Assembly: GCF_026342405.1 (NCBI RefSeq)
Contig: NZ_JAPEMU010000001.1
Coordinates: forward strand, 3,720,001-3,784,000
From: Kitasatospora sp. NBC_00240
GTDB lineage: Bacteria; Actinomycetota; Actinomycetes; Streptomycetales; Streptomycetaceae
Reading direction: 5' to 3'
DNA: 64,000 nt
How positions within the stretch are numbered: the stretch's first letter is position 1; each line of letters begins with the position of its first letter. The notes beneath the pieces were generated by a model. The model was not told the DNA's origin and did not search any database. It worked only from the letters and a program-made list of their open reading frames with translations. Made by a program: the position numbers and the translations under genes. Of this stretch, positions 32,284 to 41,133 are shown in pieces.

Positions 32284-32313
32284 CGCACTACGCCACGCGC
32301 GGGACGCACTACG
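32284..32313 (-). promoter_or_regulatory. Two CGCACTACG direct repeats, 21-bp period
   Basis: Identical 9-mers at 32284-32292 and 32305-32313 are spaced by exactly two helical turns just upstream of the antitoxin start. Ribbon-helix-helix dimers bind such repeated half-sites cooperatively. Autoregulation is inferred. Confidence 0.55.
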
Positions 32314-32450
32314 GCTTGCGCCGACCCTTGACGCCGGGCTCCCGGGCCCGGCTCGCCCGGAGAACGCACGAGCCGGATGCGAAGGTATGGTCGAGTCAGC
32401 TCCCTCCGCGGACGAGCCGGGAGTGCTCCTCACCGAACGGAGGCAACCAC

Positions 32451-34634
32451 GTGGCGCGCAGCGTGTACGTGACCGGGATCGACCGGGGCGACGGCCGGCA
32501 GGCCGTCGAACTGGGGGTCATGGAACTGCTCACCCGCCAGGTGGACCGCGTCGGCGTCTTCCGCCCGCTGGTGCACGCGCACGCGCCCGGCGAGGCCGGC
32601 AGCGACCACGTGGTCGAACTGCTCCGCGGCCGGTACCGGCTGGATCTGCCCACCACCGAGATGTACGGCCTCACGTACGAGGCCGCCGCCGCCCTGCAGG
32701 CCGCACAGGGCCAGGACGAACTGGTCGGCGCCCTGGTCGAGCGGTTCCGCGCGCTGGAGCGCGACTGCCAGGCCGTGCTGGTCCTCGGCACCGACTTCGC
32801 CGACACCAACATCCCCGACGAGCTGGCCTTCAACGCCCGCCTGGCCAACGAGTTCGGCGCCGCGGTGCTCCCGGTGGTCGGCGGCCACGCGCAGGACCCG
32901 CAGGCCGTCGTCGCCGAGGTGCGCAACGCCTACCGGGCCTACCGCGACCTGGGCTGCGCCACCTTGGCGATGATCGCCAACCGGGTCGCCCCCGGCGCCA
33001 AGGAGGAGGTCCTGCGGGCGCTGGCCGAGAAGCTGCCGATCCCGGCGTACGTGATTCCCGAGGAGCCGGCCCTCGCCGCGCCGACGGTCGCCCAACTGGT
33101 CGAGGCGACCGGCGCGGAACTGCTGCTCGGCGACGCCGCCGGCCTGGCCCGGGACGTCCGCGGCTTCGTCTTCGGCGGCGCCATGCTGCCGACCTTCCTC
33201 ACCGCGCTGACCGAGGGCGCCCTGGTGGTCACCCCCGGGGACCGCGCCGACCTGGTGATCGGCTCGCTGGCAGCGCACGCGGCCGGCGCCCCGCCGATCG
33301 CCGGCGTCCTGCTGACGCTCGGCCAGCACCCCGGCCCGAACGTGATGGCACTGGCCGCCCGGCTCGCCCCCGGCACCCCGGTGGCGGTCGTCCCGGAGGG
33401 CAGCTGGATCACCGCCGCCGCGCTGACCCACCTGGAGGGCCGGCTCGACGCGGCCGGTCCACGGAAGGCCGAGATCGCCCTCGGCCTCTTCGAACTGCAC
33501 GTCGACACCGCCGAGTTGACCAAGCGGATCGAGCTGAGCCGGTCCGAGCGGGTCACCCCGATGATGTTCGAGCACGAGCTGCTGGAGCGGGCCCGATCGA
33601 TCCGCCGGCACGTCGTCCTGCCGGAGGGCACCGAGGAGCGGGTGCTGCGCGCCGCCGAGGTGCTGCTGCGCCGCAACATCTGCGACCTCACCCTGCTCGG
33701 CGACCCGGAGGAGGTCCGCCGCAAGGCCTCCTCGCTCGGTCTGGACCTGCCGGCCGAGGCCCCCGGGGACCGCGCCCGGCTGCGGATCGTCGACCCGGCC
33801 ACCAGCCCGCTGCGCCAGCAGTTCGCCGAGCTGTACACCCGGCTCCGCGCCCACAAGGGCATGACGGTGGAGCTCGCGCTGGACGTGGTCACCGACGTCT
33901 CGTACTTCGGCACCCTGATGGTCCAGGAGGGCATCGCCGACGGCATGGTCTCCGGCGCCGTGCACTCCACCGCCGCTACCATCCGGCCCGCCTTCGAGGT
34001 GATCAAGACCTCGCCGGGCGCCGCCATCGTCTCCTCGGTCTTCTTCATGTGCCTCGCCGACAAGGTGCTGGTGTACGGCGACTGCGCGGTCAACCCCGAC
34101 CCGGACGCCCAGCAGCTCGCCGACATCGCCGTGCAGTCCGCCGAGACGGCCGCCCAGTTCGGCGTCGAGCCGCGGGTCGCGATGCTCTCCTACTCCACCG
34201 GCACCTCCGGCTCGGGCGCGGACGTGGACAAGGTCCGCAAGGCCACCGAGCTGGTCCGCGCGCTGCGCCCGGACCTCCTGGTCGAGGGCCCGATCCAGTA
34301 CGACGCGGCGGTGGACGCCCATGTCGCGGCCACCAAACTGCCGGGGTCGGCGGTGGCCGGGCGGGCGACGGTGCTGATCTTCCCCGACCTGAACACCGGC
34401 AACAACACCTACAAGGCCGTCCAGCGGTCGGCCGGCGCGGTGGCGGTCGGCCCGGTGCTGCAGGGCCTGCGCAAGCCGGTCAACGACCTCTCGCGCGGCG
34501 CGCTGGTCGAGGACATCGTCAACACCGTGGCCATCACCGCGATCCAGTCGCAGACCGGCCGGCCCGCCGGCGGCCCCGAAGCCGCGGGCGCCGCCGTGCC
34601 CGCGGACAGCCCCGAAGGAGCGCAGCAGAGTTGA
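32451..34634 (+). CDS. pta: Phosphate acetyltransferase
   Basis: Pta converts acetyl-CoA and phosphate to acetyl phosphate. The GTG at 32451 has CGGAGG seven bases upstream and gives 727 residues. The long form has three parts: an N-terminal P-loop-like regulatory domain (VYVTGIDRGDGRQAVELG; the Walker glycines are changed), a DRTGG domain in the middle, and the C-terminal catalytic PTA_PTB domain from about residue 395 (MFEHELLERARSIRRHVVLPEG), with the conserved SYSTGTSGSG segment. Its stop overlaps the ackA start, so the two are coupled. Confidence 0.96.
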   Translation: MARSVYVTGIDRGDGRQAVELGVMELLTRQVDRVGVFRPLVHAHAPGEAGSDHVVELLRGRYRLDLPTTEMYGLTYEAAAALQAAQGQDELVGALVERFRALERDCQAVLVLGTDFADTNIPDELAFNARLANEFGAAVLPVVGGHAQDPQAVVAEVRNAYRAYRDLGCATLAMIANRVAPGAKEEVLRALAEKLPIPAYVIPEEPALAAPTVAQLVEATGAELLLGDAAGLARDVRGFVFGGAMLPTFLTALTEGALVVTPGDRADLVIGSLAAHAAGAPPIAGVLLTLGQHPGPNVMALAARLAPGTPVAVVPEGSWITAAALTHLEGRLDAAGPRKAEIALGLFELHVDTAELTKRIELSRSERVTPMMFEHELLERARSIRRHVVLPEGTEERVLRAAEVLLRRNICDLTLLGDPEEVRRKASSLGLDLPAEAPGDRARLRIVDPATSPLRQQFAELYTRLRAHKGMTVELALDVVTDVSYFGTLMVQEGIADGMVSGAVHSTAATIRPAFEVIKTSPGAAIVSSVFFMCLADKVLVYGDCAVNPDPDAQQLADIAVQSAETAAQFGVEPRVAMLSYSTGTSGSGADVDKVRKATELVRALRPDLLVEGPIQYDAAVDAHVAATKLPGSAVAGRATVLIFPDLNTGNNTYKAVQRSAGAVAVGPVLQGLRKPVNDLSRGALVEDIVNTVAITAIQSQTGRPAGGPEAAGAAVPADSPEGAQQS

Positions 34635-35857
34635 GCGAAGGCACCCGGGTCCTCGTCCTGAACGCGGGATCGTCCTCGGTGAAGTACCAGCTGATCGACA
34701 TGCTGGACGGCTCCCGGATGGCCTCCGGCCTGGTGGAGCGGATCGGCGAGCCGGCCGGCCGGCTGGTGCACACCCCGCTCGGCGCAGAGCGGCGTGAATC
34801 GCTGCAGGCCTTCCCCGACCACGGCGCCGCGCTGAAGGCCGTCGCCGGGGAGCTGGCCGCGGACGGCCTCGACCTGGACTCCCCGGAGCTCGCCGCGATC
34901 GGCCACCGGGTGGTGCACGGCGGTCTCCGGTTCACCGAGCCGACCCTGGTCACCGACGAGGTGCTGGCCGAGATCCGCCGGCTGATCCCGGTCGCACCGC
35001 TGCACAACCCGGCCAACATCACCGGTATCGAGGTGGCCCGGGCCCTGCGGCCCGACCTGCCGCAGGTGGCCGTCTTCGACACCGCCTTCCACACCGGCAT
35101 GCCCGAGCACGCGGCCCGGTACGCGATCGACCGGAAGGTCGCGGACGAGCACCGGGTGCGGCGCTACGGCTTCCACGGCACCTCGCACCAGTACGTCTCG
35201 CGGGCCACCGCCCGGCTGCTCGGCAAGGACCCGGCCGAGGTCAACGTGATCGTGCTGCACCTGGGCAACGGCGGCTCCGCCTCGGCGGTGGCGGGCGGGC
35301 GGTGCGTGGAGACCTCGATGGGGCTCACCCCGCTGGAGGGGCTGGTGATGGGCACCAGGTCGGGCGACGTCGACGCCGGCGTGGTGTTCCACCTGCACCG
35401 GGTCGGCGGACTGTCGGTCGACGAGATCGACGACCTGCTGAACCGCCGCAGCGGCCTGCTCGGCCTGTGCGGGGACAACGACATGCGGGAGATCCTGCGC
35501 CGGTCCGAGGAGGGCGACCCGGACGCCCGGCTGGCGTTCGAGGTGTACGTCCACCGGCTGCGCAAGTACATCGGCGCCTACTACGCGGTGCTCGGCCGGG
35601 TGGACGCGATCGCGTTCACCGCGGGTGTCGGCGAGAACGCGGCGCCGGTGCGGGCGGCGGCCACCGCCGGCCTGGAGGCACTGGGCATCGCGGTCGACCC
35701 GGCGCTGAACTCGATCCGCTCCGACCGGGCCCGGGTGATCTCCCCGGAATTCCTCCGCACCGGGGGGGCAGCCCGGGTGACGGTCGCCGTGGTGCCCACC
35801 GACGAGGAGCTGGAGATCGCCCGGCAGGCCTTCGCACTGGTCCGCACGGTGAGCTGA
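34631..35857 (+). CDS. ackA: Acetate kinase
   Basis: AckA makes ATP and acetate from acetyl phosphate. The probable start is TTG at 34631, overlapping the pta stop (TTGA), with GAAGGAG ten bases upstream. It gives 408 residues beginning MSEGTRVLVLNAGSSSVKYQL, and no later ATG or GTG fits the family N-terminus. Motifs LNAGSSS, VVHGG, FDTAFH, GFHGTSH, HLGNGGSASA and FTAGVGENA (nucleotide and acetate binding) are all intact. With pta it forms the acetate overflow pathway, next to pyk. Confidence 0.96.
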   Translation: MSEGTRVLVLNAGSSSVKYQLIDMLDGSRMASGLVERIGEPAGRLVHTPLGAERRESLQAFPDHGAALKAVAGELAADGLDLDSPELAAIGHRVVHGGLRFTEPTLVTDEVLAEIRRLIPVAPLHNPANITGIEVARALRPDLPQVAVFDTAFHTGMPEHAARYAIDRKVADEHRVRRYGFHGTSHQYVSRATARLLGKDPAEVNVIVLHLGNGGSASAVAGGRCVETSMGLTPLEGLVMGTRSGDVDAGVVFHLHRVGGLSVDEIDDLLNRRSGLLGLCGDNDMREILRRSEEGDPDARLAFEVYVHRLRKYIGAYYAVLGRVDAIAFTAGVGENAAPVRAAATAGLEALGIAVDPALNSIRSDRARVISPEFLRTGGAARVTVAVVPTDEELEIARQAFALVRTVS

Positions 35858-35951
35858 GCGGGCGGCCGGTCCACGTGCCGTCCCACCCCTCGGAATGCTT
35901 CGTCCGCGTTTTCTGGTGATTCGCGCCGAATGCCCCCATAACACGAACGGA

Positions 35952-35957
35952 TAGACT
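35952..35957 (+). promoter_or_regulatory. -10 element TAGACT, likely leaderless pyk promoter
   Basis: TAGACT fits the sigma-HrdB -10 consensus and ends seven bases before the pyk ATG (35965), while no ribosome site exists in the 20 bases before the ATG. Transcription would then start at or within a base of the start codon. The -35 region is weak. Confidence 0.5.
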
Positions 35958-35964
35958 GACCCAT

Positions 35965-37395
35965 ATGCGCCGAGCGAAAATTGTCTGCACCCTGGGTCCC
36001 GCGACGGACTCCTACGAACAGCTGAAGGCCATCGTCGAGGCGGGCATGAACGTCGCCCGTCTGAACATGAGCCACGGTAACCACGCGGACCACGAGGAGC
36101 GGTTCCACAAGGTCCGCCAGGTCTCCGAGGACACCGGCCGGCCGATCGGCATCCTCGCCGACCTGCAGGGCCCCAAGATCCGTCTGGCCACCTTCGCCAA
36201 CGGACCGGTGACCGTCGACAACGGCGACGAGTTCATCATCACCACCGAGGACGTCCCCGGTGACCAGCACATCTGCGGTACCACCTACAAGGGCCTGCCC
36301 GGCGACGTGAAGCCCGGCGACCCGGTCCTGATCAACGACGGCGTCATCGCACTGGAGGTCGTCAGCGTCGACGGCCCCCGCGTGAAGACCGTCGTCGTCG
36401 AGGGCGGCGTGCTCTCGAACAACAAGGGCATCAACCTTCCCGGTGCGGCCGTCAACGTCCCCGCCCTGTCCGAGAAGGACAAGGACGACCTGCGCTTCGC
36501 CCTGCAACTGGGCGTCGACATGGTCGCGCTGTCCTTCGTCCGCAACGCCGCCGACATCGACGACGTGCACAAGGTGATGGACGAGGTCGGCATCCGGGTG
36601 CCGGTCATCGCCAAGATCGAGAAGCCGCAGGCCGTCGAGGCCATGGAGGAGATCGTCCTCGCCTTCGACGCGATCATGGTCGCCCGTGGCGACCTCGCCG
36701 TCGAGTACCCGCTGGAGCGGGTGCCGCTGGTCCAGAAGCAGCTGATCACCCTGGCCCGCCGCAACGCGAAGCCGGTCATCGTCGCCACCCAGATGATGGA
36801 GTCGATGATCCACGCCTCGCGCCCGACCCGCGCCGAGGCCTCGGACGTCGCCAACGCCATCCTGGACGGCGCCGACGCGGTCATGCTGTCCGCCGAGTCG
36901 AGCGTCGGCAAGTTCCCGGTCGAGACCGTGCGCACCATGAGCCGGATCGCCGAGACGGCCGAGGAGCAGCTCCTGGAGCAGGGCCTGCAGCCGCTGAACC
37001 CGGGCCGCAAGCCGCGCACCCAGGGCGGCTCGATCGCCCGCGCCGCGTGCGAGCTGGGCGACTTCCTCAACGCCAAGTCGCTGGTCGCCTTCACCAAGTC
37101 CGGTGACACGGCCCGCCGGCTGTCGCGCTACCGCTCGCCGATCCCGGTGGTCGCGTTCACCCCGGACGCCGCCACCCGCAACCAGCTCACCCTGAGCTGG
37201 GGCGTCGAGTCGCACGTGACCGAGCAGGTCGGCTCGACCGACGAGATGGTGCTCCAGGTCGACCGCGAGCTGCTGAGCATGGGCGACCTCACCGAGGGCG
37301 ACACCGTGATCGTCACCGCCGGTTCGCCCCCCGGCGTCCCCGGCAACACCAACATGGTCCAGGTGCACCACCTGGGCACGCGCGGCGACGGCTGA
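35965..37395 (+). CDS. pyk: Pyruvate kinase
   Basis: Pyk makes pyruvate and ATP from phosphoenolpyruvate. The length of 476 residues is normal. The A-domain barrel has RAKIVCTLGPA at the start, NMSHGNH (substrate/K+ region), the B domain after about residue 70, IAKIEKP (catalytic lysine), VARGDLAVE (metal ligands) and ATQMMESMI. The C-terminal regulatory domain ends at VQVHHLGT. It starts about 107 bp after ackA and has its own promoter-like sequence with no Shine-Dalgarno site, suggesting a leaderless mRNA. Streptomycetes usually carry two pyk genes, and this one has the pta-ackA neighbourhood. Confidence 0.97.
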   Translation: MRRAKIVCTLGPATDSYEQLKAIVEAGMNVARLNMSHGNHADHEERFHKVRQVSEDTGRPIGILADLQGPKIRLATFANGPVTVDNGDEFIITTEDVPGDQHICGTTYKGLPGDVKPGDPVLINDGVIALEVVSVDGPRVKTVVVEGGVLSNNKGINLPGAAVNVPALSEKDKDDLRFALQLGVDMVALSFVRNAADIDDVHKVMDEVGIRVPVIAKIEKPQAVEAMEEIVLAFDAIMVARGDLAVEYPLERVPLVQKQLITLARRNAKPVIVATQMMESMIHASRPTRAEASDVANAILDGADAVMLSAESSVGKFPVETVRTMSRIAETAEEQLLEQGLQPLNPGRKPRTQGGSIARAACELGDFLNAKSLVAFTKSGDTARRLSRYRSPIPVVAFTPDAATRNQLTLSWGVESHVTEQVGSTDEMVLQVDRELLSMGDLTEGDTVIVTAGSPPGVPGNTNMVQVHHLGTRGDG

Positions 37396-37407
37396 TCCGC
37401 CGCCCCG

Positions 37408-37457
37408 ACGCCCGCAGGGCGGCCCCTCCGATGCCGGAGGAGCCGCCCTGCGGCGTT
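37408..37457 (+). terminator. Terminator after pyk
   Basis: The outer arms GACGCCCGCAGGGCGGC and GCCGCCCTGCGGCGTT pair with a single bulge and enclose a second stem (CCTCCG/CGGAGG). It begins 13 bp after the pyk stop. Confidence 0.8.
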
Positions 37458-37539
37458 CTCCGGCCCACCCCGGGGCCGCTGCCACCACTCCCCAGGCCCC
37501 CGGGGGCCCCGCACCGGTCGGCCGCGGGGCGGCACGCCG

Positions 37540-37570
37540 CAGGCCCGACCGGGCGGGCCGGTCGGGCCTG
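37540..37570 (-). terminator. Terminator for the 37643 operon
   Basis: The perfect 13-bp arms CAGGCCCGACCGG / CCGGTCGGGCCTG with a 5-base loop lie 73 bp beyond the minus-strand stop at 37643. Confidence 0.75.
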
Positions 37571-37642
37571 AGAGCGTGGGCGGTGCCGGGCGGCCCGCCA
37601 CGGGCGGATGCCCCGGACGGACGCCGCAGGGCGGACGGCCCG

Positions 37643-39037
37643 TCAGTTGGTGTAGGGCTCGTCGTCCTTGTAGAGGTGCATGCCCGGGATCTTGAGCGTG
37701 CCGCGGAACTGGCCGGCCTGGACGGCCTCGACCTTGGTGAGCTCGATGTCGAGCGGGATCGGGACCGCGCCGATCAGGTCCCAGAGCCAGCGCGGCAGGG
37801 TGTCCGGGGTGAGGGTGATCTCCCCCAGGTCGATCGGGATCGGCAGGCCGAGCAGCTTCGACAGGTGGCCGGAGAGCCGCTCGACGTACATGGTGACCGG
37901 GCCGTTGCGCATCGTCGAGGTGGTGCCCGGGCCGCCCTTGACGTGGAAGGTCTTGCCGTTGCCCTGCAGGGTCGACATGTCGAGGTTCTCGATGTCGACG
38001 CTGGACACGGTGAACTTCAACACCCGCTTGGTGCCGGCGACAGTCCGGACGTCGTAGACACCGTTGAACACCGCGCCGTGCAGGCCCAGCCGGCTGCTGC
38101 GCAGGGTCCAGTTCTGCTCCGGGACGACGTCGCCGCCGGCCGCGGTACGGGCGGCGACCGAGCTGGTGTCGACCGCGCAGTTCGGGTTGGCGCTCGGCGA
38201 GGCCGTCGGCTTCGGCGAGGTGCTCGCGGCGGCCGCCGGGGAGCTCGCCGCCGGCTTGGCGCCGGTGGTGGCCTTCGGGGTGCCGGTGGCCTTGGCGGTG
38301 GGCTTCGCGGTGGCGTCCGGGGACGGGGCCGGGGCGGCGGAGACCGTACCGGCGGCGGGCTGCGCGGGGGCCGCCGCCTTGGAGCCGGCAGGCGCGGGCA
38401 CCGCCGCGGAGGGCGACGCCGAGGGCGAGGGAGAGGCGGACGGCGAAGGACTCGCCTTGCCGGGGGTGAGCAGCCCGCCGATCCCGCCGATGATGTCGCC
38501 GATCAGGCCGGCGGGCGCCACGACCGGGGCGCCGGCGGTGCCCGCGGCGGGCACCACGTACGCCGCACCGACCACCTGGCCGCCGGTGGCGGTGCCGCTC
38601 TTGGCAGCGGGCGCCTGAGCGGCCGGGGCCTGGGCGGCGGGGCTCTGCGCGGCGGGCGTGGAGGGCGCCGGGGCTGCGGTCGGGGCGGGGGTCCCGCCGG
38701 TGACCGCGCCGGGCTCCTCGGACCCCGGCAGGGACGGACCGGGCAGCGGAGTGAGTTCGTTCTTGGGGACCGGCGTCTCCTCCAGGACGGTGTCCTGGGC
38801 GGGCTCCGGCGCCTGGCTGGACGGGGCGAGGTCCGGCGCGCTGGCGCAGGCCTTGCCGACCGGGGTGTCGGCCGAGGCTATCGAGGGCGTGTAGACGGCT
38901 CCCATCAGCAGCGCGGTCGGCACCGCGGCCATCGCGAGCGCCCGCCCGCGCAGCCGGCTGCGGGCCGAGACCCGCGGGGCCGCGTGCCGGGCACGCCCGC
39001 CCGGGATCTCGGGTTCGGTGCGGTCCTCCGTGGTCAC
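37643..39037 (-). CDS. Exported protein with low-complexity linker, unknown function
   Basis: This 464-residue protein starts at GTG 39037, overlapping the upstream stop (GTGA). Residues about 30-55 form a signal peptide or anchor (ALAMAAVPTALLMGAVY, likely cleavage after IASA). Residues about 65-270 are Pro/Ala/Ser/Thr-rich with repeated PSPSASPSPSAS units. The last 190 residues form a folded beta-rich domain starting near NPNCAVDTSSVAAR and ending in DDEPYTN. I do not recognise the domain by name. It is cotranscribed with DUF6114 and probably DUF6230 genes, so an envelope complex is likely. Confidence 0.82.
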   Translation of the reverse strand: MTTEDRTEPEIPGGRARHAAPRVSARSRLRGRALAMAAVPTALLMGAVYTPSIASADTPVGKACASAPDLAPSSQAPEPAQDTVLEETPVPKNELTPLPGPSLPGSEEPGAVTGGTPAPTAAPAPSTPAAQSPAAQAPAAQAPAAKSGTATGGQVVGAAYVVPAAGTAGAPVVAPAGLIGDIIGGIGGLLTPGKASPSPSASPSPSASPSAAVPAPAGSKAAAPAQPAAGTVSAAPAPSPDATAKPTAKATGTPKATTGAKPAASSPAAAASTSPKPTASPSANPNCAVDTSSVAARTAAGGDVVPEQNWTLRSSRLGLHGAVFNGVYDVRTVAGTKRVLKFTVSSVDIENLDMSTLQGNGKTFHVKGGPGTTSTMRNGPVTMYVERLSGHLSKLLGLPIPIDLGEITLTPDTLPRWLWDLIGAVPIPLDIELTKVEAVQAGQFRGTLKIPGMHLYKDDEPYTN

Positions 39038-39630
39038 CGCGCCTCCTCCGGTTCCCCGGCGGCCTGCGCGGGGATGTCGGCACCGGCGGCCGGGGCGGCG
39101 TGCTTGGGGCCCGTGGCCTGCTCGGCGACGGCCGGCACGGCCTCGGTGTCGTCGGCGGCGTACCCGGCGGCTGCCTCGTCGGCGGCGCCGTCACCGGCGG
39201 CCGGCAGATCGGCGGCGGCCCACTCCTTCAGCGGCGCCCAGGACACCATCAGCCCGCCGCCGACCAGGCCCGGGATCAGTGCCAGGCCGAAGCCGGCCAG
39301 GTTGGAGACCGGGATGGAGACCAGGGTGAGCAGGGTGGTGGCCACGCCGGCGAAGACCCGGACGGCCGGCTGGTACCAGGCGGTGAGGCCGAGCACGATC
39401 AGCAGGATGCCGATGATCAGGGATCCCGCGCCGGCCGTGGTGGACATCGCCACCGTCATGCCGCCGAGGGAGAGGTGTGCGTAGGGGAGGTACATGATCG
39501 GAATGCCGGCGATCATGGCCAGTAGCCCGGCCCAGAACGGCCGGGTGCGGCGCCAGCTACGGAACCGCAGCCGCAACCGGGTGAAGAGGTTCTCGCCTTC
39601 GGACCACGCGTCGGCCGTTGCGCTGGACAT
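39034..39630 (-). CDS. DUF6114 family membrane protein
   Basis: This 198-residue integral membrane protein has about four hydrophobic helices between residues 33 and 132 (PFWAGLLAMIAGIPIMYL, SLIIGILLIVLGL, VFAGVATTLLTLVSIPV and AGFGLALIPGLVGGGLMV) and an acidic, alanine-rich cytoplasmic-type tail. It matches what I know as DUF6114, a family linked to DUF6230 genes in actinomycetes. The ATG at 39630 is preceded by GAGGAG. It overlaps the 464-residue gene by GTGA. Function unknown. Confidence 0.85.
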   Translation of the reverse strand: MSSATADAWSEGENLFTRLRLRFRSWRRTRPFWAGLLAMIAGIPIMYLPYAHLSLGGMTVAMSTTAGAGSLIIGILLIVLGLTAWYQPAVRVFAGVATTLLTLVSIPVSNLAGFGLALIPGLVGGGLMVSWAPLKEWAAADLPAAGDGAADEAAAGYAADDTEAVPAVAEQATGPKHAAPAAGADIPAQAAGEPEEAR

Positions 39631-39680
39631 GATGCAGCTCCTCGATGATGTGAACGAGGTAAGGAAAAATCGGTGATGCG

Positions 39681-39712
39681 GCCGGGAGCGGCGTCTGAAC
39701 GCCGCTCCCGGC
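39681..39712 (-). terminator. Perfect hairpin between the DUF6230 and DUF6114 genes
   Basis: The 14-bp arms GCCGGGAGCGGCGT / ACGCCGCTCCCGGC with a 4-base loop lie 52 bp after the DUF6230 stop (minus strand). It probably limits read-through, so DUF6230 could be made in excess over the two downstream membrane proteins. Confidence 0.75.
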
Positions 39713-39763
39713 CGCCGGGCCTGCTACCCGGCCGCGCCGTCAGGCGCGCCCGCGGTCATCGGC

Positions 39764-40426
39764 TCAGTAGCACTCGTGGCCGCCGTCGGTGTAGAGCTTG
39801 AGGCTCAGACCGTTCAGCTTGAAGTTGCCGGCCGAGGTGGCCCAGGCACGCTGCTTCACGTTGTACAGGTCGGCCTTGTCGGCGGCCTGGGCGAAGCCGA
39901 CGCCACCGGTGGGCTTGGTGCCGCCCAGGGCGGACTTCCAGTCCTTGGTGGCCGTGCCGGTGAGGGTGGACGCGTCCTGGCCGATGTTGATGTTGGTGAA
40001 CTCGGCGTCCGCGTACAGCTCGTCCAGGTCGATCAGCAGGTTGCTGGCGACGACCTGCTTCTTCGGGTCGGCGCTGTCACCGGCCTCCAGGCGCAGGGTG
40101 ATCACCGGGAGCTTGAACGGCAGCGGGATGATGTTGGGGTCGGTGACGACCGACTGGCACATCTTCTTGATGGTGGCGGTGTCGAACGCGGAGACCGCGA
40201 CCGGCACGGTGGTGTTGTTCTTCTGCACGTCGATCGTGCCGAACTGGGCGAACTTCTCGCCGTGCAGCTCCTCGGCGGTGACCTTGAAGCTCTGGCCGGA
40301 GATGCTGAACGAGGCGGCGAGGGCGCTGTTCGCCAGGCCGACACCGATGGCGCCGGTGGCCGCCAGGCTCGGGAGCATCACCAGGGCGAAGCGCTTCCAG
40401 CGGGTCTTGCCATAAGTCTGGGACAT
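39764..40426 (-). CDS. DUF6230 family exported protein
   Basis: This 220-residue protein starts at ATG 40426 with GAAGGAGG upstream. Frame continuing further upstream is spurious. The signal peptide spans residues about 11-34 (cleavage after SALA). The mature part is beta-rich, with FSISGQSFKVTAEELHG at its start and a single C-terminal HECY. It matches DUF6230, sometimes annotated cholesterol esterase without basis: no GxSxG serine motif is present. It precedes the DUF6114 gene and is likely part of the same surface system. Confidence 0.86.
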   Translation of the reverse strand: MSQTYGKTRWKRFALVMLPSLAATGAIGVGLANSALAASFSISGQSFKVTAEELHGEKFAQFGTIDVQKNNTTVPVAVSAFDTATIKKMCQSVVTDPNIIPLPFKLPVITLRLEAGDSADPKKQVVASNLLIDLDELYADAEFTNINIGQDASTLTGTATKDWKSALGGTKPTGGVGFAQAADKADLYNVKQRAWATSAGNFKLNGLSLKLYTDGGHECY

Positions 40427-41133
40427 GCGAGTCCTCCTTCTAGGACGTACATCTCCGGCACCTCCCGGTGCTTGCCGCACCGGCGGTGGCCTGGGATGGG
40501 AGAGAGCTACGTCCTCGGTAGCGGAGAGCGCCATGAGTGCCGTCGGAGTCGGGCGCGGCCGTCCGTGACGGCACTCCCGGTCCTGCACCGGCCACCTGTG
40601 GGATGGCGGGTACGGCCGACGACATCGGCGATCACCCCCGAGCGACAACCAGCGACCGCGCGGGCTGCGCGGCCGTTTCGAAGGACAGGAACCGCCGTGG
40701 GACCGCGGATACCCCCCTGCCCTCCCCGCCGCCGGCCGGAGCCGTCGGCTTGCCCGGTGGGGATCCCGTGCTCCGCTTCTCCGGCCGGCTGCCGGGAGGT
40801 GAAGTGTGGGGACCAGGCGTCGCCGATCGTGCTTGAATCCCGGGCGAAGCACAAGAGGTTCGTTACTGACGGGTAATCCAACAACAGGCGACGTTGATCA
40901 TGGTTTTGGCCCGCCGTGCACCCAGTGTGACGAAATGAAGGATTCGTGCCGAGGAAATCCCCCAGAAACACCGAGGAAACACCCCTGGACGGTCACCATC
41001 GGTGACCGTCCAGGGGTGTTGTCAAGATTTGGTAAACCTCGGCAGTGATGACCGGAATGTCGCCAAATCGCCAGCGACACCGCAGGTCACCCGCCGTGCC
41101 AGGACACGCGGCGACCGGGCGGGCCGGCAGGGC
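40427..41133. other. Intergenic region upstream of the DUF6230 gene
   Basis: About 700 bp with no supported gene. It contains a long inverted repeat (GAGTGCCGTC at 40535, GACGGCACTC at 40567) some 110-150 bp upstream of the DUF6230 start, an AT-richer stretch at 40850-40980 that may hold a promoter, and the terminator at 40978. Confidence 0.6.
40978..41020. terminator. Perfect 20-bp terminator hairpin
   Basis: The arms AACACCCCTGGACGGTCACC and its exact complement are separated by only ATC. It lies 114 bp beyond the stop of the minus-strand thioredoxin-like gene and closes that transcript. It is the longest perfect stem in the window. Confidence 0.88.

Noticed and set aside
27567..32450. A continuous plus-strand open frame running through pep2, glgB and the toxin-antitoxin region into pta
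   Set aside because: It is out of frame with pep2 and glgB and arises from the lack of stop codons in high-GC DNA. Only the pta part (from 32451) has family similarity and a ribosome site.
39764..40426. Annotation as cholesterol esterase
   Set aside because: No GxSxG motif or hydrolase fold signature. DUF6230 is the defensible call.
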